Shown in pieces: positions 1 to 7,805 of a DNA stretch of 64,000 nt (its first letter is position 1; every line of letters starts with the position of its first letter). Source of the stretch: Clostridiales bacterium (GTDB lineage: Bacteria > Bacillota > Clostridia > Lachnospirales > Bianqueaceae); NCBI GenBank assembly GCA_024689505.1, contig JAILDJ010000177.1, forward strand, positions 31,916 to 95,915, given 5' to 3'. The position numbers were made by a program, and so were the translations under genes. The notes below the pieces were generated by a model. That model saw only the letters and a program-made list of their open reading frames with translations, did not search any database and had not been told where the DNA came from.

Positions 1-888
1 TGTCATAGAAAGACAGATGTCCGTTGCGCGTTTGCACGGTTCCATGCCTTCGAATTCGATGGAGATATATCCGTCGAAATCGGATTCCTTGATCATGTGG
101 ATGATCTGACGGACCGGCATATCGCCCTGTCCGGTGATCGCGCCGCGCAGCATCATGCCGCCCAGCGTCTCGAACCAGCTGCCATTGTCGCAGTTGAACA
201 TTTCGTTCTGTCCCGGTAACTGATCCTTGGAGCGGATGTAGAAATCCTTCAGATGGATGATCTGCGCGTACGGCAGGCACTTCTTTACGGCAGCGATGTT
301 GTACTCATCGACACACAGGAAGTTGCCCACGTCCATGGTCATCTTCATCTGCGGACGATCCAGTCCATCCAGGATGCGGATCAGACGGTCGGAGCCATTG
401 CAATAGAAACCATGGTTCTCCAAGGTGGTCGTGATACCATATCCAGCAGCATAGTCGCACAACTCTCGTGTTCCCTCGATCATCAACGGCAGGTCCTTCT
501 CAAAGTTGAGCGGTGTATTGCTGGAGAACGGACGGCGGAAACCGGCGATATCATGACGCATCCATTTCAGGCCAAGACGAGCGGCCGCATCGATATGCAG
601 CTTGACACGCTCGATCTCCGCACGGCGCTCTGCCGCATCCGGTTTGATCAGATCGGCATTGACGGAATATGTAGAGATCTCCAGATCGATCTTCTTGGCG
701 TATTCACGGACGTTATCGATCAGCTCCGTGTTCAGGCATTTGTTCTTTTCATCCACCAGGGGCAGATGGAAAGGAACGAATTCGATATGTTCGCAGCCAT
801 GCTCCTTTGCCCAATCCATAGCCTCATAGACGGTCATACCTTCCGCCATGGCGTTATCCAGGCAGTAAATACTGATACCTAATTTCAT
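1..888 (-). CDS. Sugar phosphate isomerase/epimerase-like TIM barrel protein (partial, C-terminus off the left edge)
   Basis: The frame is open for 296 codons from ATG at 888 to the window edge, so the C-terminus is missing. The protein begins MKLGISIYCLDNAM and reads as an AP-endonuclease-2/xylose-isomerase-like TIM barrel. Likely metal ligands are the Glu in TLENHGFYCNG, the Asp in MTMDVGNFLC, the His in IIHLKDF and a late Glu in ISIEFEG, in the order usual for this superfamily. Members isomerise or epimerise sugars, inositols or hydroxypyruvate, and sequence alone does not fix the substrate. The start has an AAAGGAAC ribosome site and its own candidate promoter at 930-958. It lies downstream of, and on the same strand as, the fucosidase/redox operon, so it may belong to the same sugar programme. 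The family call is firm; the substrate is unknown. Confidence 0.85.
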   Translation of the reverse strand, partial: MKLGISIYCLDNAMAEGMTVYEAMDWAKEHGCEHIEFVPFHLPLVDEKNKCLNTELIDNVREYAKKIDLEISTYSVNADLIKPDAAERRAEIERVKLHIDAAARLGLKWMRHDIAGFRRPFSSNTPLNFEKDLPLMIEGTRELCDYAAGYGITTTLENHGFYCNGSDRLIRILDGLDRPQMKMTMDVGNFLCVDEYNIAAVKKCLPYAQIIHLKDFYIRSKDQLPGQNEMFNCDNGSWFETLGGMMLRGAITGQGDMPVRQIIHMIKESDFDGYISIEFEGMEPCKRATDICLSMT

Positions 889-929
889 GATTCAAGTTCC
901 TTTCTTACAGTTAATGAAACTTACACCCA

Positions 930-958
930 AGTATAGCGCACTCAAGATGGAAATACAA
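930..958 (-). promoter_or_regulatory. Candidate promoter for the sugar isomerase gene
   Basis: On the minus strand TTGTAT (953-958) and TATACT (930-935) are separated by 17 bp. The -35 matches consensus at only 3 of 6 positions and the -10 at 5 of 6. It lies in the 72-bp gap upstream of the gene, so the isomerase may be transcribed independently of the operon upstream. Confidence 0.45.
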
Positions 959-960
959 GA

Positions 961-1275
961 TTATTCTTCTATCAGCCGTATCGATTCGATCCCCTCAAAT
1001 GCGATCCAGTTTTTATACTCCTCTTTCAGCGTATCCGCTTCCAAGGATCCGCCCGCAGCCTCCGCCGCCTGAGCCAGTTCATCCGCCAAACGCGTCACGA
1101 CCGCACCACGATGGATGTAGCATGGTTCCGGATCATCAAAGAACTGGATGCTCTTTTCAATGATCGTCTGCTCTTTCAGCGGGATCTCGATCAACGGCGC
1201 ACGAAAGACTTCCACGCCCGCGGCCGTGATGCTGAATTTCTTCTTCGGCTTAGCTTTTTTCTTACCAAATAACAT
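961..1275 (-). CDS. Small hypothetical protein, third gene of the GH95 operon
   Basis: A 104-residue protein with a strongly basic, lysine-rich N-terminus (KKKAKPKKK at residues 5-13), followed by a mixed alpha/beta-looking body with an Ala-rich helix (ELAQAAEAAGG). It has no signal peptide or membrane segment, and a single Cys. I do not recognise the family. The start at 1275 is well placed after an AGAAGGAGATC ribosome site. It begins 14 bases after the stop of the thioredoxin/CcdA gene, so it is almost certainly co-transcribed with that gene and the GH95 fucosidase. The basic tail could bind a nucleic acid or a membrane surface, but that is speculation. Confidence 0.7.
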   Translation of the reverse strand: MLFGKKKAKPKKKFSITAAGVEVFRAPLIEIPLKEQTIIEKSIQFFDDPEPCYIHRGAVVTRLADELAQAAEAAGGSLEADTLKEEYKNWIAFEGIESIRLIEE

Positions 1276-1289
1276 CGACAGATCTCCTT

Positions 1290-2840
1290 CTACATAAAAC
1301 TGATGCGGTACAAGAGGACAGCGAACAGGATGAACACCAGGAAATTGACGAATTTGATGATCGGAAAACGCTTACGTGTACCTTCCGTCAGACTGATGAC
1401 ATTCGCTCCGCCCCGTACGAGCAGGATCATGATGGCCTGCGGCAGGCACATGGCCGTGATGTACACCAGGAAAGCAACGATGGTGATCGTCATGCTTCCG
1501 GTACCCCGTTTGAGCATATAAATGATCGTCCCCAGATAGATCTGCCCTGTGCAAAGGAACTCACCGGCAGAGATCACCATGGCCGCCAGGAAAATGACCG
1601 GCAGCAGCCATTTGCGGTTCTGATCCTTCAGGACCTTTTTGACCAGATTGTTGTTGAACCGGCGGAAGCTTTCCGGCAGCTGTGCCTTCACCTTGCCATA
1701 TTCCTGTTTCCGAACGGCGAAGAAATCCATCAGATTGAGGATGGCCAGGTATAGAGCAGCCACGATCAAAATGACTGTGATCACCTTCTGCACGGTCTCG
1801 AACCATACGAAATCCAGGACAGATACCAGGGAATACAGTCCGATGCCCAGCAGGAAATAGGCCACATATTTGCCGGCTATGAATGTGAAGCCGACTTTGA
1901 GGATGCGGCGTTTGTCGATCATGATCAGCGAAAGCAGCAAGAACAGGATCGAGATCGAGCAAGGATTGAATCCATTGATGAAGCCTGTCAAAGCGATGCC
2001 CGGCAGATCTTTCGCCTGCAGCGGTTCGACCTTGGATCCGGTCTCCGGATATCGGAAATCCAGCAGATCTCCATTGGTCAGATGCGCATCCATCTGCTCT
2101 ACGATATGGGAAGCGCCGGCAATATAACCGTCTTTATAAAAGACGATCGGCACCAGCTGATCTTCTTCCGGTACGTCATAGGCGCTGAACATGGCGCGGA
2201 TCTTTTCGATCCCTTCCGGTTCAGCGATATTGAACAGTTGTATGACGAGCGGATATTCTTTCCCATCGACCATGACGGTTCCAGGCAGAGTCTCATAGTA
2301 GGCTTCTGCACGCTCACAATCATGGCAGGACAATGTCACGAAGCCGCAAAGATACGCGCTGTCCTTTGGCACTTCCACATCCGCGAAAACATCTTTTTCA
2401 GTATCTTTCGTACCCTCTTCTTCCGGAAGATCCACGTAGGTCGCGGATGGAGCCGTTGCATATTTCAGGAACAACGCCCGGATCCCGTCTTCGATCTGGG
2501 GCAGGCCGCTGAGCACTTCTTCACCAATGATCACACAGGGCAGGGAAATATCTGCCCGTGTCTTGCCTATGGTCTTCAGATGCTCCTCAAGACGTTCCGT
2601 GCCGCCTTCCTTGAAGGTGTTGACCGTATGTACCTCGTACTGATAGTCCTCCTTCACGTCACCTACCTGTGTGTTGAAGATGTCGAAGAACTCCGTCGTC
2701 CCATCACAGGACCCGCAGGTGGTCTCATGGTAGAAATAGATATGGAGCGTATCCTCATCTTCTGCAGCAGCCGTTGATGGATGCACCACCAGAAGACAGA
2801 GGATCAAAACCAGCAACCATACACGTTTAGCATACTGCAT
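1290..2840 (-). CDS. DsbD/CcdA-like membrane redox protein with two extracytoplasmic thioredoxin-like domains
   Basis: 516 residues. Residues 1-26 are a signal peptide ending STAAA. Two thioredoxin-fold segments follow outside the membrane. The first carries C42-G-S-C45 and a glutaredoxin-style PCVIIGEE loop near residue 101. The second carries C172-H-D-C175 and a proline loop (LVPIVFYKDG). From about residue 280 there is a multi-pass CcdA/DsbD-type domain with FNPCSI and GEFLCTGQIYLG, whose cysteines normally carry reducing equivalents across the membrane. By analogy to DsbD, electrons would pass from cytoplasmic thioredoxin through the membrane Cys pair to the outer CxxC pairs. The ATG lies 14 bases inside the end of the GH95 gene, so the two are translationally coupled. 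That is an odd pairing, because the fucosidase appears cytoplasmic. The partner of the redox relay is unknown. Confidence 0.85.
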   Translation of the reverse strand: MQYAKRVWLLVLILCLLVVHPSTAAAEDEDTLHIYFYHETTCGSCDGTTEFFDIFNTQVGDVKEDYQYEVHTVNTFKEGGTERLEEHLKTIGKTRADISLPCVIIGEEVLSGLPQIEDGIRALFLKYATAPSATYVDLPEEEGTKDTEKDVFADVEVPKDSAYLCGFVTLSCHDCERAEAYYETLPGTVMVDGKEYPLVIQLFNIAEPEGIEKIRAMFSAYDVPEEDQLVPIVFYKDGYIAGASHIVEQMDAHLTNGDLLDFRYPETGSKVEPLQAKDLPGIALTGFINGFNPCSISILFLLLSLIMIDKRRILKVGFTFIAGKYVAYFLLGIGLYSLVSVLDFVWFETVQKVITVILIVAALYLAILNLMDFFAVRKQEYGKVKAQLPESFRRFNNNLVKKVLKDQNRKWLLPVIFLAAMVISAGEFLCTGQIYLGTIIYMLKRGTGSMTITIVAFLVYITAMCLPQAIMILLVRGGANVISLTEGTRKRFPIIKFVNFLVFILFAVLLYRISFM

Positions 2841-5109
2841 CGTAGGTCTCCCCTGCTTCCAAAGTGATCAACTTCTCATCTCCATCGATGCAAAGGACCG
2901 CCTGCCACGGCTGATCTGCTGTGATGGTATATTTCTGCACTTTACCATCTTTCCAGGTCAGATCCAGAGAAGCATTGCCGCGCAGCCTCAAGCCTTTCAG
3001 GGTGCCCTCCGGCAGTGCATCCGGCAATGCCGGCAGCAGAACGACACGTCCGCCGTAATTCTGTACAAGCATCTCGGTGATGCCTGCCGTGGCCCCGAAA
3101 TTGCCATCGATCTGGAAAACGGAGCCCCGTCCCAGCGGATGATTATCCATCAAATTGTCATAGGTGCACTGGCGGAACAAAGCTTCGATATTCTCCAGGA
3201 CCTTGTTTCCATCGCGGAATCGATCCCACAAAAGGATGATCCAGGCGCGGCTCCACCCGGTGTGCCCGCCACCATTGGCAAGACGGCGCTCCAAAGTGGC
3301 CTGTGCGGCTTTGGCCAGTTCCGGTGTATCTTCTAAAGTAAACAGGTTGCCGGGATAGACACCGAACAACTGAGATACGTGACGATGGCCCGGTTCCGCC
3401 TCCGCGTAATCATTGCGCCACTCCATCAACTGACCGTAACGGCCGATCCCGCTCTTCGGAAGACGATCTTTCATATTCTGGACTTCGGCGCGGAAATCCG
3501 GATCACGGTCCAGGATGGCAGACGCTTCCATGAACTGTTCGAACAGCATCGTCAGGATCTGATTGTCCATGGCAGGGCCTGCCGTCAGTCGTCCAAATGT
3601 CCCGTTCTCCAGGATGAAGGTATTCTCCGGCGAGATGGATGGGCAGGTGACCAGGCGCCCTTGCTCATCTTCGATCAAGAAGTCCTTAAAGAACAATACC
3701 GCCTGATATAATGTATCGTAATGGTCCTCCAGGAATTTCAGATCCTGGGTGTAGGCATAATGCTCCATGATATGCGTGCTGAGCCATGCGGCACCCATAG
3801 GCCAATATGTGGATGAAACGACCATGTCCTGCGGCGCGGTATCCGCATACAGATCCGTATTGTGATGCGCCACGAACCCCCGGCAGCCGTACATGCGGCG
3901 CGCTGTTTCCTGTCCATGCGGCTTCATGCGCTCCAGCAGATCGAACAGCGGCAGATGGCACTCCGCAAGGCCGGCTGTCTCTACGGGCCAGTAGTTCATT
4001 TCCGTATTGATATTGATGGTATATTTACTGTCCCAGATCGGGAAGAAACTGTCACACCAGATGCCCTGCAGGTTCGCAGGCATAGAACCCGGCCGTGAAC
4101 AGGCGATCATCAGATAGCGGCCATATTGATAATACATGGCCACAAGTCCGGGATCGGTGGCTCCGTCACGCACCTGCGCAAGACGATCATCTGTAGGAAC
4201 GTTTGCTTTTTCATCCGCACCGAAGGACAGGCTGACCCGATCAAACAGCGCTTTATAGTCCGCGATATGGGCTGCCTTGAGCGTCTCATAGTCCTTGACA
4301 GCTGCTTTGGCCAGGATATCGCGGCAGGCTGCTTCTGTATCCTCGAAGCGGAAAGATGTCGCTGCAGTAAATAATAAGGTAACTTCCGGAGCTTCTTCGA
4401 TGATCAGGTGTTCGCCGATGGTAGATATCTTTCCTTCTTTCAGGACTGCCGTCATCATGCCAGTGAAACGAATTGCGTTCTCACCAGTGCTGCCATCATA
4501 GGCGATGGTATGGTCATCGACCTTCCAGGCATGGTCCAAATTGCGGCGTCGATCAAAGGCACAATCAAAATGAAGCTTCTCGGACCCTTCCGCTTTCAGA
4601 TGGATGACCAGCACATCATCGGGATACGAAATGAAGACTTCTCTCTCATGCACATCTTCCCCTTTGGTAAAACGTGTACGAGCGATCGCCTCGTCCAAGA
4701 CCAAGCTTCGTTCATAGGTATCCGGCTGCTTATCCGGATCCAGAGATGCGCCGAACATGGGGACGAATTCTTCGTTTGGATTGACGATATGTTTTCCATA
4801 AAAGGTGATCAGCAGATCGCCCAGGGACTGGTATGGCCGTTCAGACTGCGGTGTAGCTGTGAGCGCATATTTAGCCAGGCGCTCTGCTTCCGCGATCTGA
4901 TCGTTCAATATATACGCTCTGATCTTCGGCAGCGCTTCCAACGCGTCCGGGTTATGACGGTCGACATACGAGCCGCCCCAGAGTGTATCTTCATTTAATT
5001 GGATATGTTCTTTCTCGATCCCACCGAACACCATAGCGCCTAGGCGGCCGTTGCCTAAAGGCAGAGCCTGATCCCAGCGTTTCGCAGGAGACTGATACCA
5101 AAGCTTCAT
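2827..5109 (-). CDS. GH95 alpha-L-fucosidase
   Basis: 760 residues with full-length GH95 architecture: an N-terminal beta-sandwich starting MKLWYQSPAKRWDQALPLGNG, an (alpha/alpha)6 barrel and a C-terminal beta domain. Characteristic barrel segments are NTEMNYWPVETAGLAE (about residue 368), PSISPEN (about 493) and QIDGNFGATAG (about 668). GH95 enzymes use Glu/Asp with Asn residues in these segments to hydrolyse terminal alpha-1,2-fucose (some act on L-galactose). No signal peptide is present, so it probably acts on imported fucosylated glycans. An AAAGGG ribosome site precedes the start. It is the first gene of a three-gene operon and is transcribed divergently from the sodium:solute symporter, which makes that symporter a candidate importer of its substrate or product. 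Confidence 0.92.
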   Translation of the reverse strand: MKLWYQSPAKRWDQALPLGNGRLGAMVFGGIEKEHIQLNEDTLWGGSYVDRHNPDALEALPKIRAYILNDQIAEAERLAKYALTATPQSERPYQSLGDLLITFYGKHIVNPNEEFVPMFGASLDPDKQPDTYERSLVLDEAIARTRFTKGEDVHEREVFISYPDDVLVIHLKAEGSEKLHFDCAFDRRRNLDHAWKVDDHTIAYDGSTGENAIRFTGMMTAVLKEGKISTIGEHLIIEEAPEVTLLFTAATSFRFEDTEAACRDILAKAAVKDYETLKAAHIADYKALFDRVSLSFGADEKANVPTDDRLAQVRDGATDPGLVAMYYQYGRYLMIACSRPGSMPANLQGIWCDSFFPIWDSKYTININTEMNYWPVETAGLAECHLPLFDLLERMKPHGQETARRMYGCRGFVAHHNTDLYADTAPQDMVVSSTYWPMGAAWLSTHIMEHYAYTQDLKFLEDHYDTLYQAVLFFKDFLIEDEQGRLVTCPSISPENTFILENGTFGRLTAGPAMDNQILTMLFEQFMEASAILDRDPDFRAEVQNMKDRLPKSGIGRYGQLMEWRNDYAEAEPGHRHVSQLFGVYPGNLFTLEDTPELAKAAQATLERRLANGGGHTGWSRAWIILLWDRFRDGNKVLENIEALFRQCTYDNLMDNHPLGRGSVFQIDGNFGATAGITEMLVQNYGGRVVLLPALPDALPEGTLKGLRLRGNASLDLTWKDGKVQKYTITADQPWQAVLCIDGDEKLITLEAGETYDAVC

Positions 5110-5159
5110 GATATGACCCTTTCTTCAGCTATTAAAACCGCTAAATACGACTTTTCGTC

Positions 5160-5188
5160 ATTATACCCCTTAAGACGAGAAAAGTAAA
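5160..5188 (-). promoter_or_regulatory. Promoter of the GH95 operon
   Basis: On the minus strand TTTACT (5183-5188), a 17-bp spacer and a perfect TATAAT (5160-5165) give a sigma-A type promoter with a leader of about 45 bases to the fucosidase ATG. Confidence 0.7.
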
Positions 5189-5212
5189 ATAAAAAAATCT
5201 ATCGAAAAACCC

Positions 5213-5241
5213 TTGACAATCATTTCAGCCTGTTGTATACT
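5213..5241 (+). promoter_or_regulatory. Strong sigma-A promoter of the sodium:solute symporter
   Basis: TTGACA (5213-5218) is a perfect -35. It is followed by 17 bp and TATACT (5236-5241). It diverges from the GH95 operon promoter, with the two -35 boxes 24 bp apart. Confidence 0.88.
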
Positions 5242-5256
5242 CTTTAACGATTTCAA

Positions 5257-5282
5257 GGTTTAACGCTTCAAAGCGTTAAACC
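5257..5282 (+). promoter_or_regulatory. Perfect 12-bp inverted repeat, likely operator
   Basis: GGTTTAACGCTT (5257-5268) and AAGCGTTAAACC (5271-5282) are exact reverse complements separated by CA. The repeat begins 15 bases after the symporter -10 and ends just before its AGGAGG ribosome site, so a bound repressor would block early elongation or initiation. Similar half-sites occur at 13564-13597. An RNA hairpin affecting translation is an alternative reading. No cognate regulator gene is in the window. Confidence 0.75.
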
Positions 5283-5298
5283 AACAGGAGGTAAAACT

Positions 5299-6831
5299 AT
5301 GAAACTCGCATTGCTCATCTTGTACTTTGGCGTGATGGTCGCCATCGGTCTCTACTGTCGTAAGAACGCGACGGACGTCAACGGATTCGTCCTTGGCGGT
5401 CGTTCCGTCGGTCCTTGGCTTACTGCTTTCGCTTACGGCACTTCTTATTTCTCTGCTGTCGTATTCGTTGGCTACGCAGGACAGTTCGGCTGGAAATATG
5501 GCATCGCCGCGACTTGGGCCGGGATCGGTAATGCGATCATTGGCTCCCTGATGGCTTGGGTCATCCTTGGCCGCCGCACGCGCATCATGACGCAGCATCT
5601 GGATTCCGCAACCATGCCGGAATTCTTCGGCCGCCGCTTCTCCAGCAACACTCTGAAGATCGTGTCTTCTGTCATCATCTTCATTTTCCTGATCCCCTAT
5701 ACCGCTTCTCTGTATAATGGTCTGTCTCGTCTGTTCGGTATGGCTTTCCATATCGACTACTCTGTCTGCATCATCCTGATGGCTGTGCTGACCGCCATCT
5801 ACGTCATCGCCGGTGGTTACATGGCTACCGCCATCAATGACTTCATCCAGGGCATGATCATGCTCGTAGGTATCGTAGCCGTCATCGCCGCTGTCATCGG
5901 CAGCAAGGGCGGTCTGATCGAGGCCATGAACGGCCTGGCTGCCGTACAGGACGAAACCGTCTCCACCACGCCCGGTATCTTCAACTCCTTCCTGGGCCCG
6001 GATCCATTGAATCTATTGTTCGTCGTCATACTGACTTCCCTGGGTACCTGGGGTCTGCCGCAGATGGTCCAGAAGTTCTATGCGATCAAAGATGAAGGCT
6101 CCATCAAAAAGGGTACCGTCATCTCCACAATTTTCGCGATCGTCGTTGCTGGTGGCTGCTACTTCCTTGGTGGTTTCGGCCGTCTGTTCTCTGATAAGAT
6201 CGATATCGCGAAGAATGGTTTCGACTCTGTCATCCCGACCATGCTGGAAGGTCTCTCACCCTTCATGCTGGCTCTGGTCGTGATCCTGGTCCTCTCCGCT
6301 TCCATGTCCACCCTGTCTTCTCTGGTCATGACGTCCAGCTCCACCTTGACGATCGACTTCATCAAGGGTCAGTTCGTCAAAGACATGGATGACAAGAAAC
6401 AGGTCCTGTTGATCCGTATCCTGATCGTTGTATTCATCGCGATCTCTTCCATCATCGCACTTGTCCAGTACAAGAGCAAGGTTACTTTCATCGCGCAGCT
6501 GATGGGTATTTCCTGGGGCGCTTTGGCCGGTTCCTTCCTGGCTCCTTTCCTGTACTCCCTGTACTGGAAACGTACCACCGAGCTTTCCTGCTGGGTCTGC
6601 TTCGTGTTTGGTTCCGTTCTGATGGTCGTAGATATGCTCAGACCGGCACTTCTGCCCGTATGGATGCGTTCCCCGATCGTCTGCGGCGCTATGGCTATGC
6701 TGCTGGGTCTCGTCATCGTCCCCATCGTCAGCCTGTTCTCCAAAGCACCTGACCGTATGTTCGTAGACGATTGCTTCGCCTGCTACGAAAAACCCACCGT
6801 TGTCGAACAAAAGACAGCCCTGGGAAAGTGA
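5299..6831 (+). CDS. Sodium:solute symporter (SSS family)
   Basis: 510 residues, almost entirely hydrophobic segments as in the roughly 13-helix SSS/SLC5 fold. The early stretch GGRSVGPWLTAFAYGTSYFS is the typical helix 1-2 region of the family, and the Ser/Thr-rich SMSTLSSLVMTSSST segment near residue 340 corresponds to the sodium-site helix. SSS proteins import sugars, sialic acid, proline or carboxylates with sodium, and the substrate cannot be read from sequence. Divergence from GH95 suggests a sugar or fucosylated compound. An AGGAGG ribosome site precedes ATG 5299. A near-consensus promoter and frequent use of codons such as GGT, CGT and CTG suggest strong expression under control of the palindrome upstream. 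Confidence 0.88.
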   Translation: MKLALLILYFGVMVAIGLYCRKNATDVNGFVLGGRSVGPWLTAFAYGTSYFSAVVFVGYAGQFGWKYGIAATWAGIGNAIIGSLMAWVILGRRTRIMTQHLDSATMPEFFGRRFSSNTLKIVSSVIIFIFLIPYTASLYNGLSRLFGMAFHIDYSVCIILMAVLTAIYVIAGGYMATAINDFIQGMIMLVGIVAVIAAVIGSKGGLIEAMNGLAAVQDETVSTTPGIFNSFLGPDPLNLLFVVILTSLGTWGLPQMVQKFYAIKDEGSIKKGTVISTIFAIVVAGGCYFLGGFGRLFSDKIDIAKNGFDSVIPTMLEGLSPFMLALVVILVLSASMSTLSSLVMTSSSTLTIDFIKGQFVKDMDDKKQVLLIRILIVVFIAISSIIALVQYKSKVTFIAQLMGISWGALAGSFLAPFLYSLYWKRTTELSCWVCFVFGSVLMVVDMLRPALLPVWMRSPIVCGAMAMLLGLVIVPIVSLFSKAPDRMFVDDCFACYEKPTVVEQKTALGK

Positions 6832-6837
6832 TAAAAA

Positions 6838-6910
6838 GCGTTCTAAAGTCAAATACAGCCGTGGAAGCACATTTATGCGCTGACACGGCTTTATTTGACC
6901 TTAAGAACGC
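6838..6910 (+). repeat. Long imperfect inverted repeat (hairpin)
   Basis: The arms at 6838-6863 and 6884-6910 pair along about 25 positions (GCGTTCTAAAGTC... against its near reverse complement), leaving a loop of about 20 bases. It begins seven bases after the symporter stop. No T-run follows on the plus strand, so it is not a classical intrinsic terminator in that direction. On the minus strand it would be followed by CTTTTTAT. Confidence 0.7.
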
Positions 6911-7001
6911 AAAAAACACGAGGACGTAGTGCGAAGCATGAGAGTCCGAGTGTTTTCAGGGAGCCGGGAGTGCTGTAAGCACGAAGGCTCCCGTTTTTAT
7001 C
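6911..7001 (+). ncRNA. Structured 91-bp unit, copy 1 (two stem-loops ending in a terminator)
   Basis: Stem-loop A has outer CAC/GTG and GGAC/GTCC helices separated by opposed GA/GA dinucleotides, plus an inner GTGC/GCAT helix with loop GAA. Stem-loop B pairs GGGAGCC with GGCTCCC and an inner GTGCT/AGCAC, then runs into CGTTTTTAT, an intrinsic terminator. It may terminate symporter transcription and may be a structured RNA. The class is not recognised. Confidence 0.5.
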
Positions 7002-7022
7002 AAAACACAACTTTATGGATAC

Positions 7023-7113
7023 AAAAAACACGAGGACGCAGTGCAAAGCACGAGAGTCCGAGTGTTTTCAGGGAGCCGGGAGTGCTGTAAGCACGAAGGC
7101 TCCCGTTTTTATC
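7023..7113 (+). ncRNA. Structured 91-bp unit, copy 2
   Basis: A second copy of the unit at 6911-7001, differing at only three positions, all in the apical part of stem-loop A. Two of these turn the inner helix into a perfect GTGC/GCAC and change the loop to AAA, so pairing is preserved. It ends in the same terminator stem and T-run. Confidence 0.5.
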
Positions 7114-7382
7114 AGGACACTATCATATTTATGCGTCTTTTCTTTGATTTTGGATCGTCTATTGGATCAAAAATCATTCTTTTAATGATCGATCTGGATC
7201 CATCCAGAAAAACAGTGGATATAATTCCAAGGATCCCTTAAGACTGATCCAATCCATGGATCAAATACCCCTGATTTGATTCAAAGCATCCATTTGCTGA
7301 AGGATCATGGTGGATACAATGATGAAAAACTCTCATATTTGATCCATCACACATGAGCAAACCCGCAGCTTGACCGCTCTCT

Positions 7383-7805
7383 TCACACGTAATACGCCAT
7401 ATTCACTTCATGGCAATCTGGTTCATCCACCACGTCGGTCTCGACGAAACCCACGGTTTCATATACATGCTTTGCATGGTCGTTGCCATATATGTATGTT
7501 GTAGTGAACTCTTTGGCACCATGGTCCTTTTTCATATACGAAATGAACTCTTTCAAAGCCTTTGTCCCTTTATGTTGGTTCTGATGATCCATATCGATAG
7601 CGTATTCCCACAAGAAATATTTCTGCTCTTCGAAACAGCGGACCAAAACGAAACCGATCAGTTCATCTCCCTCATATATGTCGAACGCCATGACCGTGTC
7701 GGGATTCTCTTTAATGATCGTTTTTATGGCTTCCTTTGTTGAAAGCATCTTCGTTTGATCAGATCTGAGCCTGATCTTCATTTCTTTTGATTCTGAAAAA
7801 ATCAT
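7383..7805 (-). CDS. GNAT family N-acetyltransferase
   Basis: 140 residues from ATG 7805, whose ATGA overlaps the stop of the nitrilase-like gene. An AGAGGA ribosome site supports this start over an upstream GTG. The protein has the GNAT core order: a beta strand pair ending FVLVRCFEE, a catalytic-side strand (WEYAIDMDHQNQHKGTKAL, where the usual Q/RxxGxG acetyl-CoA loop is relaxed), then YGNDHAKHVYETVGF, the typical C-terminal motif. It is the last gene of the nanE operon. The substrate is unknown; candidates include small amines or amino sugars. Confidence 0.75.
   Translation of the reverse strand: MIFSESKEMKIRLRSDQTKMLSTKEAIKTIIKENPDTVMAFDIYEGDELIGFVLVRCFEEQKYFLWEYAIDMDHQNQHKGTKALKEFISYMKKDHGAKEFTTTYIYGNDHAKHVYETVGFVETDVVDEPDCHEVNMAYYV

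Larger units (their letters stand above)
6832..7382. other. 551-bp gene-free block with structured elements
   Basis: No credible gene is seen here. The left part holds a long hairpin (6838-6910) and two tandem 91-bp structured units (6911-7001 and 7023-7113). The right part (7114-7382) is AT-richer and dense in GATC and TGGATC words, with no clear promoter, terminator or RNA gene. Confidence 0.7.

Noticed and set aside
6911..7113. CRISPR array or insertion sequence ends
   Set aside because: Only two units of 91 bp are present, with no short regular spacers, no cas gene, no transposase and no target-site duplication.
6832..7382. tRNA or riboswitch in the largest gene-free block
   Set aside because: No cloverleaf with CCA or TTCRANY arm, and none of the familiar riboswitch cores, could be recognised. 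The region also lies downstream of, not ahead of, a gene.
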